DNA of 17,982 nt, taken from Syntrophaceae bacterium UBA4059 (lineage in GTDB: Bacteria; Desulfobacterota; Syntrophia; Syntrophales; Smithellaceae). The stretch lies in the NCBI GenBank assembly GCA_002382045.1, contig DFZJ01000190.1, positions 1 through 17,982 on the forward strand, given 5' to 3'. This document shows positions 1-7,810 of the stretch, piece by piece. Position numbers and translations under genes: made by a program. Every line of letters starts with the position of its first letter. Position 1 is the stretch's first letter. The notes under the pieces are model-generated. The model saw only the letters and a list, made by a program, of their open reading frames with translations, did no database searches and was not told where the DNA came from.

Positions 1-117
1 TACTCTTTCCGGTGTCTTCAGGAGCTCTCCCTTATTACGAGAACGGTTTATCTGTTTTGGTCCCGGAGGTATCCTGCTCTTTCTGCAGATGTTATTTGCC
101 AAAAGCAAGTTTCGAAC

Positions 118-852
118 GTGGTTAAAGCACAAAGGAATTTTCCGGCATCTGATCTTTGCATGTTCCATAAAAGGCATGTTGCCCGGCTGGGCGAAAAGTA
201 TCCCGGCAAAGTGCAGGGAGTAAAAACCGACGTGACCTCGGAATCCGGTGTCAAAGCCATGGTGGACGCGGCGGCCGCATTTGGTGGAGGACGAATCGAC
301 CTGCTTTTCAACAATGCCGGTCTTGGCCTGTCCGGTGCTTTTGAAGAGCAGGACAACGATAAATGGGAAAAGGCTTTCGCCATCAATTTCTACAGTGTAA
401 TCTATGGTGTGCGCGCGGCCCTGCCATACATGAAGGCGCAAAAGAGCGGACATATCGCCAGTACCGCTTCCGGTATTGCCTACGTTCATCTCCCCTATCA
501 GAGCATGTATTCCGCTACCAAGTCGGCCGTGCTGGCTCTGACCACCTCGCTTCGCTATGAATACTGGGATGAAGGCATCCGTTTTTCCACTGTGGTTCCG
601 GGCACTGTTGCGACGGCGATCTGGGGAGGCGGTCCGATCCCCGACTCGGCCATCACACCGGAACAATCGGCGGCGGGCATCCTCAAAGGCGCGGCGGAAA
701 ACAAAAGAGTGATCTTTGTTACCGAAGATGACCGTGAGGGCTGCCTCAGCATGGCACTGGGAGCCTATGTGCCCCGCATGGCGAAGTCGATGGATGAGTA
801 CATGCTGGGCGTGGCCCGGGCAAGAAAGTCCGGTTCGTTTTCCGCCATTTAA
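118..852 (+). pseudogene. Short-chain dehydrogenase/reductase (SDR) missing its N-terminal cofactor-binding motif
   Basis: The last ~225 residues read as a classical SDR. There is an acidic DVT motif after the third strand, NNAG at the end of strand four, and YSATK, the YxxxK catalytic pair, after a serine-rich stretch (TASGIA). The family's N-terminal TGxxxGIG dinucleotide-binding loop should lie about 40-50 residues before DVT, near positions 80-110, but no frame encodes it there. Recognisable homology starts only near position 165. The frame stays open from this GTG back to base 1, and that upstream stretch does not resemble an SDR either. I infer an N-terminal truncation or rearrangement that leaves a protein unable to bind NAD(P) normally. 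Substrate cannot be inferred. The next element downstream is also a remnant. The alternative is a functional non-enzymatic SDR-like protein, which I consider less likely. Confidence 0.7.
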
Positions 853-890
853 GGCGTTGTCACAATATAACTATTGCAAAATATTTATGG

Positions 891-1124
891 GTGATATGCT
901 GTAATTCCATTCACCGTGGAACTCTGGGAGGGGACGATTGCCTGAAAGCGGTCGCCCGGGTCTTGAGGGAAGCCGTAACGCGCACCGGAGACTGCATCGC
1001 GCGATACGGCGGAGAAGAATTCGCCGTCATCCTGCCCGCAACCGCGTATCGGTTCGGGATCCAAGCGAAGCGCCCACGGCTCAGGCAGAGCGATATGGGG
1101 AATGATTGTTTCGGCCGATTTTAA
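891..1124 (+). pseudogene. Remnant of a GGDEF (diguanylate cyclase) domain
   Basis: The 77-codon frame contains GDDCLKAVARVLREAV, then the active-site signature GGEEF at 1008-1022 followed by AVILPAT. This is the typical order within the catalytic half of a diguanylate cyclase, the enzyme that makes cyclic-di-GMP from two GTP. Everything before the GDDCL helix, including the metal-binding aspartate and the usual N-terminal sensor, is absent. After ILPAT the reading no longer matches the family and stops. Only about 50 residues of a ~160-residue domain survive, so it should be inactive. It sits directly after the damaged SDR gene, which suggests a patch of gene decay. No convincing ribosome-binding site precedes the GTG. 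Confidence 0.72.
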
Positions 1125-1166
1125 ATAAAATCACATCAAGAGACTATTGATCAGATTGAAACCGGG

Positions 1167-1814
1167 CTATGCAATAAGCGTCTGCAATTTCTCGATGCCC
1201 GCATAAACAAAATAGCCGGCAAACACCACCAGAAAAACGGCGCACAGCGCTATCAGGCCGCGGTAGAGACGATCGGTCAGAAAATGTTTTCCTCCCGCTA
1301 CGGCGGCGGCAACCAATGAATACCAGGCCAGGTCCGCCAATATATGGCCGGCAAAGAAAAAAACAACGCCCCATACGCCGAATTGCCGGGAATAGAGAAT
1401 ATACCCCACGCCAATGGTCGCCCACCAGATTATCCAGTAAGGATTGGAAACGCTCATTAAGATGCCGGCAAACACCGGATGGTTCTGCTTTTTTTGTTGA
1501 CCCTCCCAGGACAGGCGCAGCTCCCCCAGCCCCCGAAACATCCCGAAAGCCATCCCCAAAAGAATGGCGGAACCCGCCAGTGCGCTGACCACAAAAACAA
1601 CCGGCTGCTGAAAGAATGGCGCCAGTCCGGCAAGCAGGGCGATGACCAGCGTAAGCTCCAGAATTGCATGCCCGGCAATCATCAGCGGCCCTGCGACAAA
1701 ACCGCGCTGTGAGCTCTCGCTGATCGTCGCCGTCAGAAGCGGCCCCGGCATTAAAGCGCCGGAAAGCGCAATGACAAAAGAAGAAGCAAAAATTGTAAAC
1801 AGGTTGATCAACAT
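1167..1814 (-). CDS. LysE/RhtB-family amino-acid exporter
   Basis: The protein is a 215-residue, very hydrophobic inner-membrane protein of the usual length for the LysE/RhtB exporters, which move amino acids and related metabolites out of the cell. The family signature near the first membrane helix is present (GALMPGPLLTATI, about residues 19-31). A mid-protein SVSNPYWIIWW segment matches the conserved NP-containing stretch before the later helices. About six membrane helices can be picked out by hydrophobicity. The ATG at 1814 is preceded by a purine-rich stretch (GGAGCAGAGATAAAG) but no strong Shine-Dalgarno. It is transcribed alone, away from the acyl-CoA synthetase block. The exported substrate cannot be told from sequence, so lysine itself should not be assumed. 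Confidence 0.88.
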   Translation of the reverse strand: MLINLFTIFASSFVIALSGALMPGPLLTATISESSQRGFVAGPLMIAGHAILELTLVIALLAGLAPFFQQPVVFVVSALAGSAILLGMAFGMFRGLGELRLSWEGQQKKQNHPVFAGILMSVSNPYWIIWWATIGVGYILYSRQFGVWGVVFFFAGHILADLAWYSLVAAAVAGGKHFLTDRLYRGLIALCAVFLVVFAGYFVYAGIEKLQTLIA

Positions 1815-2214
1815 AATCTTTATCTCTGCTCCATTTCACTACCTCATCAAAAATTGTTTAACAAGGAGAAGAAATTCATATAATAACCAAGATACTACAT
1901 GGGACGCCAGAAACACACAACATTTGTTTTTATCCGGTCTTTACCCTATTCGGGCACATTCCCGATCAAGTTATCCGCAAAATTTGTTAAAGACGGGTTA
2001 AAGAGGTAAGACCTCTTTCTGCCCGCCATGAATCCCCTCACGCAACGCCTTACGCTGACAGCCTGTCGGACAAAGTCCGTCATGTCATCCGGCATTGTTC
2101 CGACACATAAATAAGCGCTCTGCCGATATAATCTTTTCAACGCCTGTGTTAATCCGCTATCATGTTCAAGTTTCGTATTGCTTTGATGCTGAACAATAAA
2201 ACGAGGGGAAACAC
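1815..2214. other. 400-bp non-coding region between divergent genes
   Basis: This stretch separates the LysE-type exporter (minus) from the large acyl-CoA synthetase (plus) and should hold both promoters. I see no convincing protein gene. A 64-codon minus-strand frame (1946-2140) has no ribosome-binding site and no recognised family. The middle holds several short inverted repeats, listed separately. A TATAAT hexamer lies at 2127-2132, about 80 bases before the synthetase start, but no acceptable -35 box sits 16-18 bases upstream, so I do not call a promoter with confidence. Confidence 0.5.
1950..2079. repeat. Cluster of three short inverted repeats
   Basis: Three potential hairpins fall within 130 bases. 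The first is at 1950-1965, TCGGG/CCCGA around a 6-base loop. The second is at 1994-2025, whose core AAAGAGGT/ACCTCTTT (2000-2018) pairs perfectly over 8 bp around AAG. It is flanked by CGGG (1994-1997) and CCCG (2022-2025), which can extend the stem across small internal loops. The third is at 2067-2079, CGGAC/GTCCG around AAA. None is followed by a convincing T-run in either direction, so they are not clear rho-independent terminators. They could be a degenerate dispersed palindromic element, an operator or a structured leader; the sequence alone does not decide. Confidence 0.45.
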
Positions 2215-4917
2215 ATGAGGGGGGAGAGGACTATGGATAAGGAACAGTCAGGATCACCGCAGGCGGCATCGGGAAGATTGGTCACCCGGATGGCGCCGGA
2301 AGTAGCGCAGGACAAACTTTTGCCAGATGAGTTGGCGGAGATGATCCATCAGGCCGTCCGGGACAACCGCAGCTACCTGATGGAACATGAAAGCAAGGAA
2401 ATCCTGGAAGGCATCGGTATTGCGACCACCGGCTACCTGGTGGCCCGCTCCGAAGATGAAGCGCTGGCCATCTGCGACAAAATCGGCTTTCCCGTGGTGA
2501 TGAAAATCGTTTCGCCGGATGTCGTTCACAAAACGGATGCCGGCGGCGTCAAGCTCAATCTGACCAACGCCCAAGCCGTGCGCAAAGCCTACCGCGACAT
2601 TCTGGAGACATTCAAATACCAGCATATCGAAGGCGTTGCGGTGCAGCGCATGGCCCAAGCGGGCATTGAAGCCATCATCGGTGTAACGCGCGATCCCAGC
2701 TTCGGACCGATCATCATGTTCGGCCTGGGCGGCGTGTTTGTCGAAGTCCTGCGCGACGTTTCTTTCCGCATTCTGCCGATTACCGAAAAAGATGCGGCGC
2801 AAATGATCGACGACATCCGCGGCTCGGATATTCTGAAAGGGTATCGGGGACCGGCCGTCGATCTCGTTTCGCTTCAACAGCTGCTTTTGAAGATATCGCG
2901 ACTGGTTGTGGAAAATCCCGAAATCAAAGAACTGGATCTCAATCCGTTGTTTCTGTATCCGGATGGCTATGTCACCGTGGATGCCCGGATGTTTGTCAGT
3001 GAACCGGCGCAGCCTGAACACGTCACCGCAACCGGCGCGGAAAGCCTGCATGATTTCTTTTATCCGCAAAGCATCGCGGTAGTCGGCGCCTCCGACGTCC
3101 CGGGCAAGCTGGGCTGCAATGTCTTCTTGAATCTGGTCAACCATCATTTCGAAGGCAAACTCTATCCCATCAATCCCGGCAAAGATACGGTGATGGGTGT
3201 CAAGGCTTACAAGTCTGTCCGGGATGTGGAAGATCCGGTGGACCTGGCCATCGTCATTGTTCCGGCCAGGGCGGTCGAAGCGGCTATTGCCGATTGCGCG
3301 GCCAAGGGCGTACGCTATATTGTCGTGGAAGCGGCCGGCTTTGCCGAAACCGGCACGGCAGGCAGGGAGGCGCAGGAAAGAATTCTGAAAATCATTCACG
3401 AACACGGCTGCCGTGTGCTCGGCCCCAATTGTTCCGGTGTCATTAACACCCATCACAACATGGTGCAATCCATCGGACTGCTTTCCGATCTTAAAAAAGG
3501 CAATGTCGGGATGGTGGCCCAGGCCGGCGTTTACGCCGCGGGAATTCTCACCGGATTGAGCAACGTGCTCGATTTCGGCATTGTGGCGACGATCGGCAAC
3601 AAGATGGATATCAATGAAACGGATATTCTGGAATATTTAAGCGACGATGATCATATCTCCGTGATCGTCATGTATATGGAAGACGTTCGCAGCGGCAAGC
3701 GTTTTGTTGATGTGGCCTCCCGCGCGGCGGTTCGCAAGCCGGTCATTGTACTGAAGTCGGGAAGGACGGAAGCCGGCAAGAAAGCCGTGTCCTCGCATAC
3801 CGCCTCGCTGGCCGGCAACGACGAAGTGAACAGCGCGGCCTTCCGGCAAAGCGGCGTGATCCGGGCGCGTGACAATGAGCATCTTTTCGCGCTGACGCGG
3901 GCTTTTTCCAAGCAACCCGTCCCGAAAGGCAACGGCGTTTTAGTCATCACCTATACCGGTTCGCTGGGTGTCGCGGCAACCGACATGCTGTATTGCTCCG
4001 ATATGCGGCTGGCCACCCTGGAACCGTATTTTCAAAAACGGCTGAAAAATGCTTTGCCCGATTATGCCAGCGTCGGCAATCCGATCGACTGTTCTTTTTC
4101 CATGACGCCCGAGCAGGTCAGGAATCTCATCGAAATCGGCGTGGAATCGGGCGATGTCAACAGTTTTATCGTTGTGATTCAGGGTGAAATACTGGGTTCT
4201 TTCGTTGACGTCATGAAGCGCATCGACTATAAGGAAAAGCCGGTGATGTGCGTTGTCGCCTGCAAGGAATTCATGATCAACGACGTTATGAAAATGGAAC
4301 AGGCCGGCTTCCCCGTCTATTCCACGGCGGAAATGGCGGCGGAAGTTCTGGGACAGATGTATCACTACGGTGTGAGACGGCAAGGCGCCCTCACCGATTC
4401 CATCGCGCGCCATCTGACTATGAATGCGTTCTCCGTGGATAACAATCCCGTGCGTCTCAGGCTGATCAACCCCAAGGACATCGGCCTGTGGACGGATTTT
4501 GTGAACGGCTGCTCAGAACGATCGCTGTGGTTGAGATTCTTATCCCCCTTCAGCGCCACGCCGGAACGGGCACAGCGTTTCTGCAACCTCAACCCGGAAG
4601 AAGAAGTCGCCGTTGTCGCGGAAATGAAGGTGGGCGATCAATACAAGTTCCTCGGCATCGCGCGTCTGATTAAAAACAAACGCCGCGAGGGTGAAGCGGA
4701 ATACGCCATTATCATTTCCGATCCCTGGCAGCATAAATCTCTGGGAATTACCCTGTCCGAGCAGTGCATCGAGCTGGCCAAAAAGGAAGGCTACAAGATC
4801 ATCCGGGCGGAAACCATTCAGGAGAATTACCCCATGATCCGGATCTTCCGGCGTTGCGATTTTGCCTTGGATGCTAAGGATGAAAACATGGTTTCCATGT
4901 CGCTGAATCTGTCGTGA
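2215..4917 (+). CDS. Domain-permuted NDP-forming acyl-CoA synthetase fused to a GNAT acetyltransferase
   Basis: Family knowledge: such synthetases interconvert acyl-CoA + ADP/GDP + Pi with acid + CoA + NTP, and GNAT fusions of the Pat/PatZ type acetylate protein lysines. The 900 residues show four parts. An ATP-grasp domain comes first (about 45-260), with VMKIVSPDVVHK (H105) and ELDLNP (239-244). A CoA-binding Rossmann domain follows (about 278-400), starting FFYPQSIAVVGAS. Succinyl-CoA-ligase-like domains (about 400-720) carry GPNCSG (403-408), a catalytic-type glutamate E468 in NKMDINETD, and the phospho-histidine loop SSHTASLAG (H528). A C-terminal GNAT domain (about 745-890) carries WQHKSLG. 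Salmonella Pat has ATP-grasp after the CoA-binding domains, so the order here is permuted. Both relay histidines are kept, suggesting a live synthetase. ATG 2215 follows GAGGGG. In-frame ATG 2233, behind GGGGAGAGG, is an equally good start giving 894 residues. Confidence 0.9.
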   Translation: MRGERTMDKEQSGSPQAASGRLVTRMAPEVAQDKLLPDELAEMIHQAVRDNRSYLMEHESKEILEGIGIATTGYLVARSEDEALAICDKIGFPVVMKIVSPDVVHKTDAGGVKLNLTNAQAVRKAYRDILETFKYQHIEGVAVQRMAQAGIEAIIGVTRDPSFGPIIMFGLGGVFVEVLRDVSFRILPITEKDAAQMIDDIRGSDILKGYRGPAVDLVSLQQLLLKISRLVVENPEIKELDLNPLFLYPDGYVTVDARMFVSEPAQPEHVTATGAESLHDFFYPQSIAVVGASDVPGKLGCNVFLNLVNHHFEGKLYPINPGKDTVMGVKAYKSVRDVEDPVDLAIVIVPARAVEAAIADCAAKGVRYIVVEAAGFAETGTAGREAQERILKIIHEHGCRVLGPNCSGVINTHHNMVQSIGLLSDLKKGNVGMVAQAGVYAAGILTGLSNVLDFGIVATIGNKMDINETDILEYLSDDDHISVIVMYMEDVRSGKRFVDVASRAAVRKPVIVLKSGRTEAGKKAVSSHTASLAGNDEVNSAAFRQSGVIRARDNEHLFALTRAFSKQPVPKGNGVLVITYTGSLGVAATDMLYCSDMRLATLEPYFQKRLKNALPDYASVGNPIDCSFSMTPEQVRNLIEIGVESGDVNSFIVVIQGEILGSFVDVMKRIDYKEKPVMCVVACKEFMINDVMKMEQAGFPVYSTAEMAAEVLGQMYHYGVRRQGALTDSIARHLTMNAFSVDNNPVRLRLINPKDIGLWTDFVNGCSERSLWLRFLSPFSATPERAQRFCNLNPEEEVAVVAEMKVGDQYKFLGIARLIKNKRREGEAEYAIIISDPWQHKSLGITLSEQCIELAKKEGYKIIRAETIQENYPMIRIFRRCDFALDAKDENMVSMSLNLS

Positions 4918-4961
4918 GAAAGGCTGCAGTGCATCAGGCTGTCAGCTGTGAGGAAATGGAA

Positions 4962-5504
4962 ATGTTGTTGACTTTTAATATAGGAGGTTACCCCAGGCAA
5001 TATGAAAGCCTGCTTGCGCTTAAAAATGGGGAAAAGGTATTTCTCCGGCCTATCCGGCAGACGGATGAAAATCTTATCGTCGATTTATTAAACAAACTGT
5101 CGGCAGATTCCGTCTATCTGCGCTTTTTGAGACCCATTAAAACCCTTTCCGAAGAACTGCTTTTTCAACTCACGCACATCAATTACAGCAGCAATTTTGC
5201 CCTGGTTGCCGTGATAAAGGAAAATGGGAAAGATTCCATTATCGCCGTGTCCCGTTACGGTTACGATCCGAAAGCGGAGATTACTGATTTTGCTATTGTG
5301 GTCCGTGACGACTGGCAGCATTTTGGCCTTGGCAAATTATTGCTGACAAAAACCTTTGCCATTGGCAGGGAACACGGCATTTCCCGTTTTGAAACCGTCA
5401 TGGATTCTACCAACACGGTCATGAAGCAGATTCTCAGAGAGCTCGGTAATACGGTGAAGTACTCTTACAGAGGCGGCGCCACGCAAGTCGAAGTGTTCGT
5501 TTAA
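4962..5504 (+). CDS. Stand-alone GNAT-family N-acetyltransferase
   Basis: This is a single GNAT domain that would transfer an acyl group from acyl-CoA to an amine, probably a protein lysine or a small molecule (target unknown). VFLRPIRQTDENLI opens the domain and SADSVYLRFLRP follows. The acetyl-CoA pyrophosphate loop is DDWQHFGLGKLLL, the family Q/RxxGxG/A motif. The layout and wording match the C-terminal domain of the preceding 900-residue protein (SLWLRFLSP, DPWQHKSLG), so the two are probably paralogous. The frame is open from a GTG at 4914 that overlaps the upstream stop as GTGA, but that GTG lacks a Shine-Dalgarno. ATG 4962 has GAGGA seven bases upstream, giving 180 residues, and I prefer it. 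The 45-base gap implies co-transcription with the synthetase-GNAT fusion and a shared role in acylation control (inference). Confidence 0.85.
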   Translation: MLLTFNIGGYPRQYESLLALKNGEKVFLRPIRQTDENLIVDLLNKLSADSVYLRFLRPIKTLSEELLFQLTHINYSSNFALVAVIKENGKDSIIAVSRYGYDPKAEITDFAIVVRDDWQHFGLGKLLLTKTFAIGREHGISRFETVMDSTNTVMKQILRELGNTVKYSYRGGATQVEVFV

Positions 5505-5549
5505 AAGACCCGATCACGGTTGATCCTGCATTTACCGGCCAGGATTTCA

Positions 5550-5578
5550 TTGACTTACCCTATCGGTTTTCCTATAAT
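5550..5578 (+). promoter_or_regulatory. Near-consensus sigma-70 promoter
   Basis: TTGACT (5550-5555) and TATAAT (5573-5578) are separated by exactly 17 bases. This is one mismatch from the full -35/-10 consensus. Transcription would begin near 5585, leaving a leader of about 54 bases before the ATG at 5639. It gives the second acyl-CoA synthetase gene its own, apparently strong, expression independent of the upstream pair. No operator-like repeat was seen overlapping it. Confidence 0.75.
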
Positions 5579-5638
5579 TCTTTTACAGGAATGCAATTTT
5601 AATCAATCCATTATCAACCTTTTATTTTGGAGGATATT

Positions 5639-7738
5639 ATGAAAAAGTTGTTCTACCCGCAATCCCTTGCCATCATCGGCTTATCATCCCGGCCCAGCAA
5701 CATCCCCCGCATCGTCCTGGAAAACCTGATCCGGTGGGGCTATCGGGGGCGTATCTTCGGCATCAATCCCCGCGCAGGCGACCTGCATGTGGACGGCATC
5801 AAGATGTACAAGGACGTCGGCGAATTACCGGTGATTCCGGATCTCGCTTTCGTTATGATTCCGGCTCGCTTCATACCCGATGCGGTCGAGTCCTGCGGAA
5901 AAACCGGCATAAAATGGATGGCTATTCCCTCCGGCGGATTCAATGAACTGGGTGAAGAAGGCAGAAAGCTTTCCGATCTGGTTTTGCAGAAGGCCCGGCA
6001 ATACGGCATCCGGTTTGTCGGACCCAACGGGGTCACGGTGGCCAACACGGCCAACGGCCTGTGTCTTCCCTTCGTGCCTTCTTTCAGTCCTCCCAAGGGA
6101 GGGTTGTCCATCATCACCCAGAGCGGCGGCGTGGGCCTGATGCTCTGGAACCTCATGAAAGATGAAAACGTCGGCATGGCCAAATTTGCCAGCATCGGCA
6201 ACAAACTGGATCTGGACGAAGTGGACTTTCTGGAGTATTTCGGCCGGGACCCGGATACCAAAGTCATCGGCATGTACCTGGAAAGTATCCCGCGGGGGGA
6301 CCGCCTCATTGAGGCCGCGTCCCGGATCGACAAGCCCATCATCATCCTGAAATCCAACACCACTGATGCCGGCAAGAAGGTCGCCATGAGCCACACGGCG
6401 GCCATCTCCAATAACGAAGCGATCATTGACGCGGCCTTCGAGCGGGCGGGCATTACCCGAATTCATCATTTCAACGATTTCATCTCCATGGCCAAAATAT
6501 TTGATCTGCCCCCCATGCGGGGAAAACGGATCATGGTCATGTCTCCCGCAGGCGGCTTCACGGTCATGATGGCGGACCTCTGTGAAGGCTCAGGATTTGA
6601 GTTTGCCGATCCCGGCGCCGCCTTTTACGAAGCGCTTAAAAATTCCTCCAACGCCGGTGTCATCAATTTTTCCAATCCCCTCGATATGGGTGACATCTAT
6701 GATACCGGCGCGTATTCCAATATTTTCTTCTCCGTCATGCATAATGAAAATGTTGACGGCGCTGTGTTTGTCACGCAATGGCCGGAAATGCCGCGGGGCG
6801 AAGACGTCTTTTATAAGATGTTCCATACGGACATTTCCAAAGAGGTTACCGGAACGATTCTGTCATCGGGGAAGCCGCTGGGGACCTGCCTCTTCGGACT
6901 TTCCGCGACCATTTCCCGGATCAAGCAGAATCTCGATATTCCCATCTTCAATAATGCAGGAGAAATGATCCGCGCCTTCAGAAAACAATACGATTATTAC
7001 GCCAAAAAAGCGGCAGGCGCGCCCGTTTACACTTTGCCTGATCGTATTAACATCGAGGCCGCGAAGACCTGGATGGCGGGCAACACAGGCGTCAAAGGCG
7101 AAGAAGCCCTGGAACTGCTCCGGCACTTTGGCATCCCCGTCGCCGAATCCGCTGTGGCCACAGACGGCAAAGAGGCCGCAGCGTTGGCCGACCGTATCGG
7201 TTATCCCGTGGTCATGAAAATCGTTTCGCCGGACGCTGTCCACAAGTCCGAAGCCGGCGGCGTCCTGACGGGCATTCAAAATGCTGATGACGTGAAGAGC
7301 GCTTTTGAGAGCATTCGGGAAAATCTATATCGCTACAAAAAAGATGCGCGGTTTCAGGGTGTGCGCGTCATGAAGCAGGCAGGGGACGGCTACGACATGT
7401 TTATCGGCGGGCAGTGCGATGCCTCGTTCGGCCCGGTTGTTTCTTTCGGTTATGGCGGCATCTACATTGAGGTCTTTCAGGATGTCGCCAACGTCCTGTG
7501 TCCCGCCACTACCCGGGAGATTGAAGACAAGGTCCGGAAACTGAAATCCCGCAAAATCCTGCAGGGCGCCAGAGGAAAAGGCGCCGGCGATATTCAAGGC
7601 TATGTGGCCGCAATCGAGCGGGTAACGCATCTTCTTCACGAGTTTCCCCGGATCCGCGAACTGGACATCAACCCGGTCCGCGTTCTTGCCGACGGCGCAG
7701 GTGTTGTAGCGCTGGATGCGAGAGTGAGAATCGAATGA
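5639..7738 (+). CDS. NDP-forming acyl-CoA (acetate-CoA ligase-type) synthetase, fused alpha-beta
   Basis: This 699-residue cytoplasmic enzyme has the conventional fused order. The CoA-binding domain comes first (about 1-130, starting LFYPQSLAIIGLS). Succinyl-CoA-ligase-like domains follow (about 150-455) and the ATP-grasp domain is last (about 480-699). It would convert an acyl-CoA, ADP or GDP and phosphate to the free acid, CoA and NTP, or the reverse. Visible catalytic elements are the glutamate in NKLDLDEVD (E194), the phospho-histidine in MSHTAA (H252), the second relay histidine in VMKIVSPDAVHK (H535) and the metal-site motif ELDINP (674-679). The usual GPNC is GPNG here, and the loop after the histidine reads SHTAAISNN instead of SHTxSLAG, so substrate range may differ from the upstream paralogue. 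ATG 5639 has TGGAGG seven bases upstream. An in-frame TTG at 5627 is part of that ribosome-binding site and is not the start. The acyl substrate cannot be named. Confidence 0.9.
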   Translation: MKKLFYPQSLAIIGLSSRPSNIPRIVLENLIRWGYRGRIFGINPRAGDLHVDGIKMYKDVGELPVIPDLAFVMIPARFIPDAVESCGKTGIKWMAIPSGGFNELGEEGRKLSDLVLQKARQYGIRFVGPNGVTVANTANGLCLPFVPSFSPPKGGLSIITQSGGVGLMLWNLMKDENVGMAKFASIGNKLDLDEVDFLEYFGRDPDTKVIGMYLESIPRGDRLIEAASRIDKPIIILKSNTTDAGKKVAMSHTAAISNNEAIIDAAFERAGITRIHHFNDFISMAKIFDLPPMRGKRIMVMSPAGGFTVMMADLCEGSGFEFADPGAAFYEALKNSSNAGVINFSNPLDMGDIYDTGAYSNIFFSVMHNENVDGAVFVTQWPEMPRGEDVFYKMFHTDISKEVTGTILSSGKPLGTCLFGLSATISRIKQNLDIPIFNNAGEMIRAFRKQYDYYAKKAAGAPVYTLPDRINIEAAKTWMAGNTGVKGEEALELLRHFGIPVAESAVATDGKEAAALADRIGYPVVMKIVSPDAVHKSEAGGVLTGIQNADDVKSAFESIRENLYRYKKDARFQGVRVMKQAGDGYDMFIGGQCDASFGPVVSFGYGGIYIEVFQDVANVLCPATTREIEDKVRKLKSRKILQGARGKGAGDIQGYVAAIERVTHLLHEFPRIRELDINPVRVLADGAGVVALDARVRIE

Positions 7739-7810
7739 ACCGTAACAAAAGAAGATTAAGATGAATAAGCCATGACCCTGTCCGTGGCGAAAGACCGATT
7801 GCGGGCCTCA

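Noticed and set aside
2127..2132. TATAAT as the -10 box of the synthetase-fusion promoter
   Set aside because: No acceptable -35 hexamer lies 15-19 bases upstream and there is no extended -10 TGn, so it was not listed as a promoter.
1946..2140. 64-codon minus-strand frame in the gene-poor interval
   Set aside because: No ribosome-binding site and no family match, and it spans the inverted repeats; better treated as repeat or regulatory DNA.
2254..3468. 404-codon open frame on the minus strand opposite the synthetase fusion
   Set aside because: It lies wholly antisense to a well-supported gene, resembles no family, has a histidine/arginine-rich composition typical of antisense reading of GC-rich coding DNA, and has no ribosome-binding site.
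5512..5545. Hairpins GATCA/TGATC and ATCCTG/CAGGAT after the stand-alone GNAT gene as a terminator
   Set aside because: The stems are 5-6 bp and no run of Ts follows; they overlap each other and precede the promoter, so termination is not supported.
7769..7788. GCCATG/CGTGGC hairpin between the convergent synthetase and YchF-like genes as a shared terminator
   Set aside because: It is a short stem with a G-U pair and lacks an adjacent T-run on either strand.
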